From the NCBI GenBank assembly GCA_022614735.1, contig JAKEHZ010000089.1:1-29042 (forward strand): 29,042 nucleotides of DNA, in the 5' to 3' direction. Within the stretch, counting starts at the first letter, position 1; each line of letters opens with the position of its first letter. The notes beneath the pieces were generated by a model. That model searched no databases. It saw nothing but the letters and a program-made list of their open reading frames with translations, and was not told where the DNA came from. The position numbers and the translations under genes were made by a program. Below, piece after piece: positions 16,488 through 24,091 of the stretch. Source of the stretch: Acidobacteriota bacterium. GTDB lineage: Bacteria; Acidobacteriota; Blastocatellia; RBC074.

Positions 16488-18175
16488 CAATTACTCCTTT
16501 TTTCAAGCTCCTTCTCCCGCAATTCGCGCCGAAGCACTTTGCCAACAGCGCTCTTGGGGAGGCTTTCGACGAGCTGAATAGATGCGGGGATTTTGTACTT
16601 GGCGAGGTTGGCTCGGCAATGCTCAATCAATTCAGCTGAAGTTGAGCTGGCGCCGGCCTTCAAAACCACGAAGGCTTTGACAGCCTCACCCCGGTATTCG
16701 TCGGGGACTCCAATGACTACGGCTTCGAGCACCGCCGGGTGTGTGAATAGTACATCCTCGACTTCGTTGGGATAGACATTGAAGCCGCTGACAATAATCA
16801 GATCCTTCTTGCGCTGGACAATGTAGAAGTATCCTTCTTCGTCCATTCGCGCAACATCGCCAGTGTAAAGCCACCCGTCGCGCAGCGCAATCGCAGTCTC
16901 CTCAGGACGGTTCCAGTAACCTTTCATGACCTGTGGCCCGCGAACACACAATTCCCCGTCTTCTCCCAGCGGGACCTCGCGCGTGCCAGTCTCCAGATCA
17001 ACTATCTTGCAGTCTGTCGAGGGGAAGGGAAGTCCGATGCTGCCGATCTTGCGTTTCGCCAGGGTCGCGGTCGAATGCGTAGTCGGCGATGCTTCAGTCA
17101 GACCATAACCCTCGTAAAGAGTCGCGCCGCTGAGTTTTTCGAATTGCTCAATCACTTCGATGGGCAAAGGCGCCGCGCCGCTGTTGAATCGTTTGACTGA
17201 TCCCAGGCCGCACGTTTTGATCTCAGAATGATTGAGCAGAGCGATGTAGAGCGTGGGGACGCTCGGAAAGAAGGTCGGCTGATATTGCTTGATAGCTTGA
17301 ATCAGAAGGTTCGGGTCGAACTTCGGGATAGGAATCTGCATCGCGCCATTCCACGCGCCGAGCAGCAGGCCGACAGTCTGTCCGTAGATGTGGAAATAAG
17401 GAATGACCATCAAGTAGCGCTCTTCCCCGCGTTGCGTTATCGGCCCACTCCAGACGAATGATTGTAACGTGTTGGCGTATAGGTTCGTGTGTGTGAGCAT
17501 AGCGCCTTTGGGCACGCCCGTCGTCCCGCCTGTATACTGCAAGACGGCCGTATCTTCTTCGGCATTGATTTCAGCGCGCGGTAAATCGATCCCATCAACA
17601 TCTTTGATTAAAGCTTTGAATGAAAGCGTTCCCTCAGGAAGCGGTGGCGCTGTGTCGGGCGCGGCTGAGTATTCCTGAAGGCTGGTCGATATGACGTGCT
17701 CGATCGAGGTATTTGATTTGATGCTCAACACCAGAGGAGTCATGAGGTCAAGCACAATGATCGCGCGCATCCCCGAATCTTTTGCGACCATCTCGACTTC
17801 ACGCGGTGTGTAGATGGGATTGATGTTGGTGACGATCGCGCCGAGCCGCACAATCGCAAAGAAGCTGATCAAATACTGCGGGCAATTGGGAAGCATAATG
17901 CCGACGCGATCGCCTTTGACGATACCCAGTTTGAAGAGGGATGTTGCAAGGCGGTCAACCTGCGATTTGATCTCTCCGAAAGTCAGATGTGCGCCCATAA
18001 ACGCGGTGGCGGGTTTTTCACGGTAACTGGTGCTGGCGATTTGCAGGATTTGATAGAGCGGTTGGCGCGGCGGATTGATTTCTGCCGGGACCCATAAGTC
18101 GTAATGCTTGAGCCAGGGTTTCTTTGCGTAAGATGACCCCGATTGCAATTCATTTTCGCTTTGGTTGGTGCTCAT
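16487..18175 (-). CDS. Long-chain acyl-CoA ligase (FadD-like)
   Basis: This 562-residue member of the adenylate-forming superfamily activates a fatty or other carboxylic acid to its CoA thioester using ATP. Motifs are the P-loop YTGGTTGVPKG (214-224), YGLTEASP (357-364), the hinge region YTGD (437-440) with RKKDLI (455-460), and the catalytic lysine K546 in PKSAVGKVLRREL. The chosen ATG at 18175 has GGAGG 4 bases before it. The frame continues to 18247, but the extra residues (MFRLFRLFRIL and so on) are encoded by a palindrome. It lies downstream of the sigma-54 activator on the same strand and is coupled to the cupin. Chain length preference cannot be read. Confidence 0.92.
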   Translation of the reverse strand: MSTNQSENELQSGSSYAKKPWLKHYDLWVPAEINPPRQPLYQILQIASTSYREKPATAFMGAHLTFGEIKSQVDRLATSLFKLGIVKGDRVGIMLPNCPQYLISFFAIVRLGAIVTNINPIYTPREVEMVAKDSGMRAIIVLDLMTPLVLSIKSNTSIEHVISTSLQEYSAAPDTAPPLPEGTLSFKALIKDVDGIDLPRAEINAEEDTAVLQYTGGTTGVPKGAMLTHTNLYANTLQSFVWSGPITQRGEERYLMVIPYFHIYGQTVGLLLGAWNGAMQIPIPKFDPNLLIQAIKQYQPTFFPSVPTLYIALLNHSEIKTCGLGSVKRFNSGAAPLPIEVIEQFEKLSGATLYEGYGLTEASPTTHSTATLAKRKIGSIGLPFPSTDCKIVDLETGTREVPLGEDGELCVRGPQVMKGYWNRPEETAIALRDGWLYTGDVARMDEEGYFYIVQRKKDLIIVSGFNVYPNEVEDVLFTHPAVLEAVVIGVPDEYRGEAVKAFVVLKAGASSTSAELIEHCRANLAKYKIPASIQLVESLPKSAVGKVLRRELREKELEKRSN

Positions 18176-18209
18176 TAATCCTCCGGGGTTGTTGGGTAGT
18201 GGCGAAGCT

Positions 18210-18297
18210 GAAGAGAGAATACGAAACAAGCGAAATAAGCGAAACAAGCGAAATTTTTCCTATGTCTCGCTTATTTCGCTTGTTTCGTATTCTCTTC
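18210..18297. repeat. Nonamer palindrome between the regulator and the acyl-CoA ligase
   Basis: The left arm starts GAAGAGAGAATACG and runs through CGAAACAAG, CGAAATAAG and CGAAACAAG units. The right arm ends CGTATTCTCTTC. The two pair over AGAATACGAAACAAGCGAAA and a few bases more. They differ by a GA dinucleotide near the outer end and diverge near the tip (left GAAACAAGCG, right GAGACATAGG). The right end is 5 bases from the regulator stop codon. Confidence 0.9.
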
Positions 18298-18301
18298 TTC
18301 T

Positions 18302-20287
18302 TCATCTCTTCAATTGTGATTTGAGATTGAGGTTCCGGATCATGCGGTGGAGATTGTTCGGGTGCAAGCCCAATAATTTGGCTGCTTCGAAGTGATTGCC
18401 CTTGGTCTGGTCGAATGATTTGAGAATAAGTTGCCTCTTCGCTTCCATCATCGCCTCGTGATAGTTCATGACCGATCCGATGATCACCGGCAACGTCTGG
18501 ACTCCGGCGTCAGTTGGTGAAGCAGGAATGTGAGATGATGATGATGATTCGGCTTCGATCACTTCATCGGGAAGGTCGTCAGGCAAGATGAATTCAGTTG
18601 TACTCATAACGACCGCGCGTTCAATAGCGTTTTCCAACTCGCGAACATTGCCAGGCCAATCGTAATGCTTCAGGCATGTGCGCGCAGAGGCAGAGATCCC
18701 TTTAATTTGCCGACCGCATTGGATACCGAACTTCGTAGCGAAATAACTGGCAAGAAGGGGGATGTCCACGCGTCGTTCGCGCAATGGTGGGCTCAGCACC
18801 TCGAAGACTTTGAGCCGGAAGTAAAGGTCGGCGCGAAACTCTCCCGCCTTGATCGCAGCTTCGAGATCCTTGTTAGTGGCGGCAATAAGACGAATATCCA
18901 ATTTTATCGTGCGAGTGCCGCCGACGCGCTCGAACTCCCGCTCCTGAAGCACGCGCAGCAGCTTGGCCTGGAGCGCCGGGGACATCTCTCCTACTTCGTC
19001 CAGAAATACTGTGCCACCATCAGCCAATTCGAGCTTGCCTTTCTTTTGTGCGATAGCTCCGGTAAAAGCGCCTTTTTCGTGCCCGAAGAGCTCGCTTTCG
19101 AGCAGAGTCTCGTTCAATACCGCACAATTGATGGCGATGCAGGGTTTGTTTGCCCGAGGACTGTTCGAGTGAATTGCTCGCGCTATCAGTTCCTTGCCTG
19201 TGCCGCTTTCACCGCGGATCAGGACGGTCGAGTTGGTCGGCGCGACTTTTGCGATGAACTGATGAACCTCCTGCATAAGCGGGCTCTCGCCAATCATCTC
19301 ACGGTCGAAATTGAGTTCGGCTTGCAGCCTCCTGGTTTCATTGTTCAATTGCTCGACGTGCAGCGCATTCTCTAAAGCGACTGCAGCCAGATTGGCGACG
19401 GCTGTGACCAGTTGCAGATGCTCTTCGTCAAAACTGTCGATTGGATTGGTTGTGTCAAGGTAGATCACTCCAAAGGTGTTGCGAAGATGAGAGAGTGGAA
19501 CCGCCAGGATTGACCTGACGCCCGAATGGATGAGACTTTTTGACAGTTGTAGTGTGGTATCCTCGGCAACGTCATTGCGAAGTATACCTACGCCATCGCG
19601 CATGACCTCCTGTACTATGGTTCGGCTGGCAACTACTTTCTGCTGTTGCTGCGCCGAACGAGACCAGCCGGAACTGGATCTGATCTCTCCCTCCGCCGAG
19701 TTGGTCAGTAGTATCGCTCCGTGCTCGGCGGGAACGACCGAGAATATCAATTCCAGCAATCGTTGTTGGAGCGTCTGCAGATCGTGAATAGTGTTGATCT
19801 CAATGCCAATCCGCAAAAGCGCCTGGAAATTTTGGGTCGTGCGTTCTGTCATTGGCAGCGATTTTTGCGAATTGAGGTAAACCGCCTCTTCCTGTCTCAG
19901 AATTATCGTCGCTCTCGTGATCAGAGGATCATCGTTCAGCTGGACGGTATTATTGGACAAAGGGACCTCGTCTTCTTCGCGACAGAGAAAAAGGAGCATC
20001 GAATCACCGGCCTTAATCAGGTCGCGATGTATCAGTACACGCTCTTTGATTGGCACACCGTTGACAAAAGTGCCGTTGGCGCTGCCGGAGTCCTGGAGGG
20101 TGAAGTTCTCACCTTCTTTCGACAACCGGCAATGCCGCCGCGAGAGCAGCGGATCGGCGATGCAGATTGAGTTCGAAGGCTCGCGTCCGATGGGGGTTTC
20201 ATAACCGGTGAGCACGAAAGTTGTGCCTTCCGATGGGCCTGAGATCGAGATTAGCTTGGGCGGAGAAGGAATATTCTCTATATTCAT
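18302..20287 (-). CDS. Sigma-54-dependent activator with FHA, GAF, AAA+ and Fis-type domains
   Basis: The 661-residue bacterial enhancer-binding protein has four parts. An FHA domain (about 25-100: G34-R35, SRRH 49-52, NGT 71-73) binds phosphothreonine peptides. A GAF domain (about 160-310) senses a small ligand. The AAA+ domain (about 330-565) has Walker A GESGTGKE (359-366), the sigma-54 contact loop GAFTGA (406-411) and Walker B GGTVFLDE (424-431). A Fis-type helix-turn-helix (about 615-655) ends in LGLHPNNLHRMIRNLNLK. Input from a Ser/Thr kinase is therefore likely. The ATG at 20287 gives the usual short lead before the FHA domain. Three dyad boxes lie 80-135 bases upstream (20368-20420) and may be its binding sites. 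The ligase and cupin downstream are possible operon partners. Confidence 0.93.
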   Translation of the reverse strand: MNIENIPSPPKLISISGPSEGTTFVLTGYETPIGREPSNSICIADPLLSRRHCRLSKEGENFTLQDSGSANGTFVNGVPIKERVLIHRDLIKAGDSMLLFLCREEDEVPLSNNTVQLNDDPLITRATIILRQEEAVYLNSQKSLPMTERTTQNFQALLRIGIEINTIHDLQTLQQRLLELIFSVVPAEHGAILLTNSAEGEIRSSSGWSRSAQQQQKVVASRTIVQEVMRDGVGILRNDVAEDTTLQLSKSLIHSGVRSILAVPLSHLRNTFGVIYLDTTNPIDSFDEEHLQLVTAVANLAAVALENALHVEQLNNETRRLQAELNFDREMIGESPLMQEVHQFIAKVAPTNSTVLIRGESGTGKELIARAIHSNSPRANKPCIAINCAVLNETLLESELFGHEKGAFTGAIAQKKGKLELADGGTVFLDEVGEMSPALQAKLLRVLQEREFERVGGTRTIKLDIRLIAATNKDLEAAIKAGEFRADLYFRLKVFEVLSPPLRERRVDIPLLASYFATKFGIQCGRQIKGISASARTCLKHYDWPGNVRELENAIERAVVMSTTEFILPDDLPDEVIEAESSSSSHIPASPTDAGVQTLPVIIGSVMNYHEAMMEAKRQLILKSFDQTKGNHFEAAKLLGLHPNNLHRMIRNLNLKSQLKR

Positions 20288-20367
20288 TGTGGGTATCCCG
20301 CCTTCCTGATTCGGAGACGTGTGTTATTTAATTTTTACGAATCCTCAGCCGGAATCCGATTTATAGA

Positions 20368-20420
20368 ATCAACTTTGATAGTCAGACACAATCAATTTTG
20401 ATAGAGCAATCAATTTTGAT
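20368..20420. promoter_or_regulatory. Three dyad boxes ATCAAnTTTGAT, candidate operators
   Basis: Boxes at 20368-20379 (ATCAACTTTGAT), 20391-20402 and 20409-20420 (both ATCAATTTTGAT) are each a dyad with ATCAA/TTGAT half-sites. The last extends to a perfect 11-bp inverted repeat (20403-20413 with 20416-20426) followed by TTCC. They sit in the gap between the sigma-54 activator and the divergent RNA/M14 unit. Several dyads 80-150 bases from a promoter is the usual arrangement for activators of this class. Which protein binds is inference. Confidence 0.5.
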
Positions 20421-20546
20421 TGCTCTTTCCAGCATTCAGTGAATGAATCGCCATTCAGACTGGCTCTTTTTTTTTAGCGCTAACTCCATATTAGTCAAGT
20501 TGTTCTCTCACCTCAACGGTAAGAGAGCACCCAAGCAGAATCTGTG

Positions 20547-20562
20547 CGGCACAGAGATTGAA
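20547..20562 (+). promoter_or_regulatory. Possible sigma-54-like -24/-12 promoter
   Basis: CGGCACAGAGATTGAA resembles the -24/-12 consensus TGGCAC-N5-TTGCW. The -24 part matches well except for its first base, but the -12 GC reads GA. The site is about 130-180 bases past the dyad boxes and upstream of the structured RNA. A second, weaker candidate TGGCTC followed by a T-run is at 20461-20475. Both are imperfect. Confidence 0.25.
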
Positions 20563-20636
20563 ATGTATTCTGGCGTGAGAAGGAATGAAAGTTGATAAAT
20601 GTAATATTGACATTGAAATAGCATTGCAGAGGAGTT

Positions 20637-20830
20637 GCGAGCAGTTCAGAGGTGATGAGAACCAGAGCAAGCAAGCGCTCAGCCATTAGGGTTTAAGCCA
20701 TTAGGGATCTTCCTCAGCCGAGATAGATAAGTAGCGACGTTCTCATCACCTCTGCTGCCGCTGGAAAAAGCAATATCGCAACCTCTCTGATGAGGTGAAG
20801 AAAAAAAGCCATCTTTATCGTCCTCAGCAA
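20637..20830 (+). ncRNA. Candidate structured RNA (small RNA or leader) ending in an intrinsic terminator
   Basis: A perfect 16-bp stem pairs 20647-20662 with 20739-20754 (CAGAGGTGATGAGAAC/GTTCTCATCACCTCTG). It extends past a TT bulge by GCAG/CTGC and past a bulged A by GCG/CGC. Inside is a direct repeat AGCCATTAGGG (20681-20691 and 20696-20706). A second hairpin ACCTC/GAGGT lies at 20781-20796. Its ACCTCT could also pair with AGAGGT at 20648-20653, so an alternative fold exists. A strong terminator follows. No open reading frame explains the region. I do not recognise 6S, RNase P, tmRNA or SRP signatures. It may be a free small RNA or a leader controlling the M14 gene. Confidence 0.6.
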
Positions 20831-20834
20831 GAAC

Positions 20835-20879
20835 ACGCCTCCGGACTGCGTTAACGCGGTCCGGAGGCGTTTTCCTTTT
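20835..20879 (+). terminator. Strong intrinsic terminator
   Basis: ACGCCTCCGGAC (20835-20846) pairs perfectly with GTCCGGAGGCGT (20859-20870). The stem continues through a T-G pair and GCG/CGC to a TTAA loop, about 16 pairs in all, followed by TTTCCTTTT. The T-rich tail is on the plus strand only, so it ends a rightward transcript, presumably the structured RNA at 20637-20830. It is unlike the tandem-unit palindromes. Confidence 0.85.
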
Positions 20880-21006
20880 CTACCGCCAAGACGCCAAGCA
20901 CGCCAAGAAGAAGAGGGATAACGGAACAAACGGAAATTCTCCAGGATTTTTCCGTTTGTTCCGTTATCCCTCTTCTTCTTGGCGTGCTTGGCGTCTTGGC
21001 GGTAGA
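20879..21006. repeat. Perfect 57-58-bp-arm composite palindrome before the M14 gene
   Basis: The arms 20879-20936 and 20949-21006 are exact reverse complements over 58 bases with a 12-base loop. The outer part is a run of CGCCAAG units, and the inner part is the AGAAGAGGGATAACGG plus AACAAACGGAA nonamer type. It ends 10 bases before the M14 ATG, so it falls within the probable 5' leader. Confidence 0.97.
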
Positions 21007-21016
21007 ATCCGAGATC

Positions 21017-22357
21017 ATGCGAACCCTGTATCGTTGCACCCCACTTCCATTGCTGGTTCTAAGCCTGTCAATTGCCATCAATGCCCAAACCCCACAAGAA
21101 CTTTTTCGTGATTGGCAACAACAACACATGACCAACATCGATCCTTCACGTGTCCGTCACGCGGATTTGAAGAAGTATCTGGAGCGTTTGCGCGGCGAAG
21201 GTGTCAAGATCGATGAGGTTGGTCGTTCCCTCGCAGGCCGCGAAATTTATCAGCTGCAATTTGGCCGCGGGCAATTCAAAGTTTTCCTCTGGTCGCAGAT
21301 GCACGGTGATGAACCGAGCGCGACGAGCGCCTTGATCGACCTCTTTCATTACCTGCAACGGAACAGGCAGACGCCCTGGATAGCAAATCTGGAACGTCAG
21401 CTGACAATTCGCGGCGTGCCGATGCTCAATCCGGACGGTGCAGACCTGTTCCAGCGCCGTAATCTTCAATTCATCGACGTCAACCGTGATGCCCGCGCGC
21501 TGGTGACGCCGGAAGGCCGGTTATTGAAGAAGCTGTGTGATGACTGGTCGCCGGATGTCGGATTCAATCTGCATAATCAGAACACCAGGACGGCTGTTTC
21601 CGGTACTGGCAAGCAGGCGACCATATCACTACTAGCTGTCCCGCACGATGTTTATCGCAATGACAACCCTGGCCGGGTCCGAAGCAAGAAAATTTGCGCA
21701 TTGATCATCGAAGCGCTCTCACCCTTTATTTACGGGCATATTGCGCGCTATGACGATACTTTCAATCCGCGCGCATTCGGCGATTTAATCAGCCAATGGG
21801 GCACACCAGTCGTTTTGATCGAGACCGGCGCATTGAGCGGTAAGAGTGAGATGGATCTGGTGCAATTAAACTTCATCGCGCTGGCCCATGCCTTCAGGGG
21901 ATTGGCCGATGGCAGCGTTGAGAATGCGAATCCTGCCCTCTACGATGAGCTGAATTACAATGAGAGTGGGAGGATCTTTAACTTGATCATACGAAACGCG
22001 ACTGTCATCAACCGCTTTCGTGATGGGCAGGTAACTGTTCCCCCATTTATTGCTGATATCGGTATCAATCAGGATACTAATTGGAGTGAAGGGCAACAGC
22101 ACACCCGGGCGAATATTCAGGAGATAGGTGACCTCGGCGGGTTTGCCGGTCTGGAAGAGGTAAAGGCCGATGCTTACTTTGTGGTGCCAGCGCGTGGCGT
22201 TTTAAGGAATGGGGTAGAGGCCACATTTCTCTTCTATAAAAAAGACCGTGCCAACAAGATTGATTGGGATGCGGCTGATCTGGAGACGCGATTTCCGCCG
22301 GATGCCGTTTACCGAAATGGGAAGTGGGACGGGCGTGATAAGTTGCCGCGTGAATGA
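21017..22357 (+). CDS. Exported M14-family zinc carboxypeptidase
   Basis: This 446-residue metallopeptidase has a Sec signal peptide (1-23, ending INA|Q). Zinc ligands are H96 and E99 in MHGDEPSATSAL and H186 in FNLHNQN. The catalytic glutamate is E269 in VLIETGALSG. MLNPDGADLFQRRN and DVNRDAR carry the substrate-binding arginine region. The first 270 residues form the peptidase domain. The remaining 175 residues are an unassigned C-terminal region. The ATG at 21017 starts the signal peptide. The frame is open back to 20984 only because the palindrome lacks stops. Substrate (peptide or cell-wall fragment) is unknown. Confidence 0.88.
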   Translation: MRTLYRCTPLPLLVLSLSIAINAQTPQELFRDWQQQHMTNIDPSRVRHADLKKYLERLRGEGVKIDEVGRSLAGREIYQLQFGRGQFKVFLWSQMHGDEPSATSALIDLFHYLQRNRQTPWIANLERQLTIRGVPMLNPDGADLFQRRNLQFIDVNRDARALVTPEGRLLKKLCDDWSPDVGFNLHNQNTRTAVSGTGKQATISLLAVPHDVYRNDNPGRVRSKKICALIIEALSPFIYGHIARYDDTFNPRAFGDLISQWGTPVVLIETGALSGKSEMDLVQLNFIALAHAFRGLADGSVENANPALYDELNYNESGRIFNLIIRNATVINRFRDGQVTVPPFIADIGINQDTNWSEGQQHTRANIQEIGDLGGFAGLEEVKADAYFVVPARGVLRNGVEATFLFYKKDRANKIDWDAADLETRFPPDAVYRNGKWDGRDKLPRE

Positions 22358-22374
22358 AGTAGCTAGTTTTGAGG

Positions 22375-22380
22375 TATAAT
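22375..22380 (+). promoter_or_regulatory. Possible -10 element (TATAAT) before the UxaA-family gene
   Basis: An exact TATAAT lies 33 bases before the ATG at 22413, in the 55-base gap after the M14 gene. No convincing -35 hexamer is seen at normal spacing. The match may be chance. Confidence 0.25.
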
Positions 22381-22412
22381 TTTAACCACAAGAAACGAAG
22401 ATAGGAGAAAGA

Positions 22413-23960
22413 ATGATTCCACTCAAGGAAACTACGGACCCTGTCCTTATTCTGAATGAAAAGGATAACGTCGGTGTAGCGCGCGCGCCCCTTTCTGCCG
22501 AAACAGAAATCGGCACCAGCGACTCGCTGATCAATCTCCGTGAAACAATCACACCCGGACACAAAATAGCCCTGCGCCCAATCGCCCGAGGGACGCCGAT
22601 CACAAAGTATGGCGAAACCATCGGAAAAGCCACCAAGGAGATATCTCCGGGTGAGTGGGTTCACACACACAACGTAGAATCTGACTTCACCGGCAAAAAT
22701 TACGAGTATGCGACGTACAAGCCAGTGACTGAATCCTTCACGCCCGAAGAAGCTGGCACTTTTATGGGATATCTGCGCGAAAATGGCGATGTCGGCACGC
22801 GTAATTACATTGCGGTTATTGCGACTTCCAACTGTTCAAGCCACGTTGCGTCGGAGATTGCCTATCAACTCCGCCACATCGGCCCCGATACACATGGCGT
22901 CGATGGTGTAATCGCGATCTCGCATCAGGAGGGTTGTGGACATTCGCAAGGCGAAGACACCTGGCAGCTCGAGCGGACGATAGCCGGGATGATCTATCAT
23001 CCGAACGTAGGCGCGGTTCTCATGGTTAGTTTGGGTTGCGAGGTCAATCAGATCTCGAAATACATCGGGACAACGCAGCTCGGCCAGCAATCGTTTCGCA
23101 AGGGCAAACTGATCGTCGGGCTTGAGATGCAATCGAGCGGAGGGACGCGCCAGACCGTCGCCAACGGCGTCACGCAGGTTGAAGAGCTGATCGAGTATTG
23201 CTGGCAGATGAGACGCACACCGCAGCCGATGAGCAAGGTTTTACTCGGCACCAACTGTGGCGGCTCGGATGCGTTCTCGGGAATCTCGGCTAACCCCTCG
23301 CTCGGCTATGCCAGCGATCTGCTGGTGCGGTCGGGCGGAACGTCAGTGCTTGCCGAGATACCCGAATGCATGGGCGCGGAACACCTGCTCACACGCCGAG
23401 CCATTGACGAACCGACCGGGCGAAAAGTGATTGACGTCATGGAGTGGTATCAAAATTATCTGCGCCGTTTCGGAAGCGGGTGGGATGACAACCCATCGCC
23501 CGGAAATAAGGCTGGTGGCATCACCAATGTCACCGAAAAATCGCTTGGAGCAGTGGCTAAAGGCGGGACAACCGCATTGACTGCCGTCTACGCTTATGCT
23601 GAGCGGGTACAGCAAAAGGGGTTTGTGCTGATGAACACACCGGGCTATGACCCGGTTTCGCTGACGGGCATCGCAGCGGGCGGAGCGAACATGATCTGCT
23701 TCACAACAGGCAGGGGTTCGGGTATCGGGTTTCCCGTAGTCCCAGTGCTCAAGATCTCATCCAATTCGCGGATCGCCCGTGTAATGGAGGACAATATTGA
23801 CATCAACGCCGGTACAGTTGTTGATGGAAAAGAGACGATTCAAGAAGTTGGGCGGAAGATATTTGAAACGATACGCCGCGTCGCCTCCGGTGAGAGGACG
23901 AAAAGCGAATTGCTTGGTCACAAGGAATTCGTCCCGTGGCGCATCGGGCCAGTGCTTTAA
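22413..23960 (+). CDS. UxaA/GarD-family sugar-acid dehydratase
   Basis: The 515-residue protein has the two parts of the altronate/galactarate dehydratase family. An N-terminal SAF-like domain (about 8-90) is followed by the UxaA catalytic domain, beginning GYLRENGDVGTRNYIAVI. Cysteines in SNCSSHVA, EGCGHSQ, LGCEVNQ and TNCGGSDAF are typical of the metal-dependent active site. Family members dehydrate a hexonate or hexarate such as D-altronate to a 2-keto-3-deoxy acid. Length lies between E. coli UxaA and GarD, so the exact substrate is uncertain. AGGAG is 5 bases before the ATG. No uronate isomerase, oxidoreductase or KDG kinase is next to it, so its pathway partners lie elsewhere. Confidence 0.9.
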   Translation: MIPLKETTDPVLILNEKDNVGVARAPLSAETEIGTSDSLINLRETITPGHKIALRPIARGTPITKYGETIGKATKEISPGEWVHTHNVESDFTGKNYEYATYKPVTESFTPEEAGTFMGYLRENGDVGTRNYIAVIATSNCSSHVASEIAYQLRHIGPDTHGVDGVIAISHQEGCGHSQGEDTWQLERTIAGMIYHPNVGAVLMVSLGCEVNQISKYIGTTQLGQQSFRKGKLIVGLEMQSSGGTRQTVANGVTQVEELIEYCWQMRRTPQPMSKVLLGTNCGGSDAFSGISANPSLGYASDLLVRSGGTSVLAEIPECMGAEHLLTRRAIDEPTGRKVIDVMEWYQNYLRRFGSGWDDNPSPGNKAGGITNVTEKSLGAVAKGGTTALTAVYAYAERVQQKGFVLMNTPGYDPVSLTGIAAGGANMICFTTGRGSGIGFPVVPVLKISSNSRIARVMEDNIDINAGTVVDGKETIQEVGRKIFETIRRVASGERTKSELLGHKEFVPWRIGPVL

Positions 23961-23967
23961 TAGATGC

Positions 23968-24066
23968 TGGATGCTAGATGCTAGATGCTAGATGTTAGGT
24001 GAGCGTCCTAGCATCTAACATCTAGCATCTAGCATCCATTTTCGTTTGTTTCGTATTCTCTCTTCC
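23968..24066. repeat. Heptamer palindrome with loop TGAGCGT joined to a nonamer right arm
   Basis: The arms 23968-23999 and 24007-24038 pair over 32 bases with two mismatches. Each has four seven-base units. The variant unit TAGATGT is fourth on the left and third on the right, which causes the mismatches. The loop TGAGCGT and the flanking TAGG/CCTA are identical to the palindrome at 5744-5850. A nonamer right end (TTTTCGTTTGTTTCGTATTC and so on, 24039-24066) follows without a left partner. It begins 8 bases after the stop of the UxaA-family gene. Confidence 0.92.
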
Positions 24067-24091
24067 GCTTTTCTCAAAGGATATAAAGGTC

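Noticed and set aside
18665..19375. A 236-codon plus-strand frame opposite the sigma-54 activator
   Set aside because: It is a shadow of the well-supported AAA+ domain on the other strand.
20637..20830. 6S RNA, RNase P RNA, tmRNA or SRP RNA
   Set aside because: None of the conserved cores I know for these RNAs is visible in the segment.
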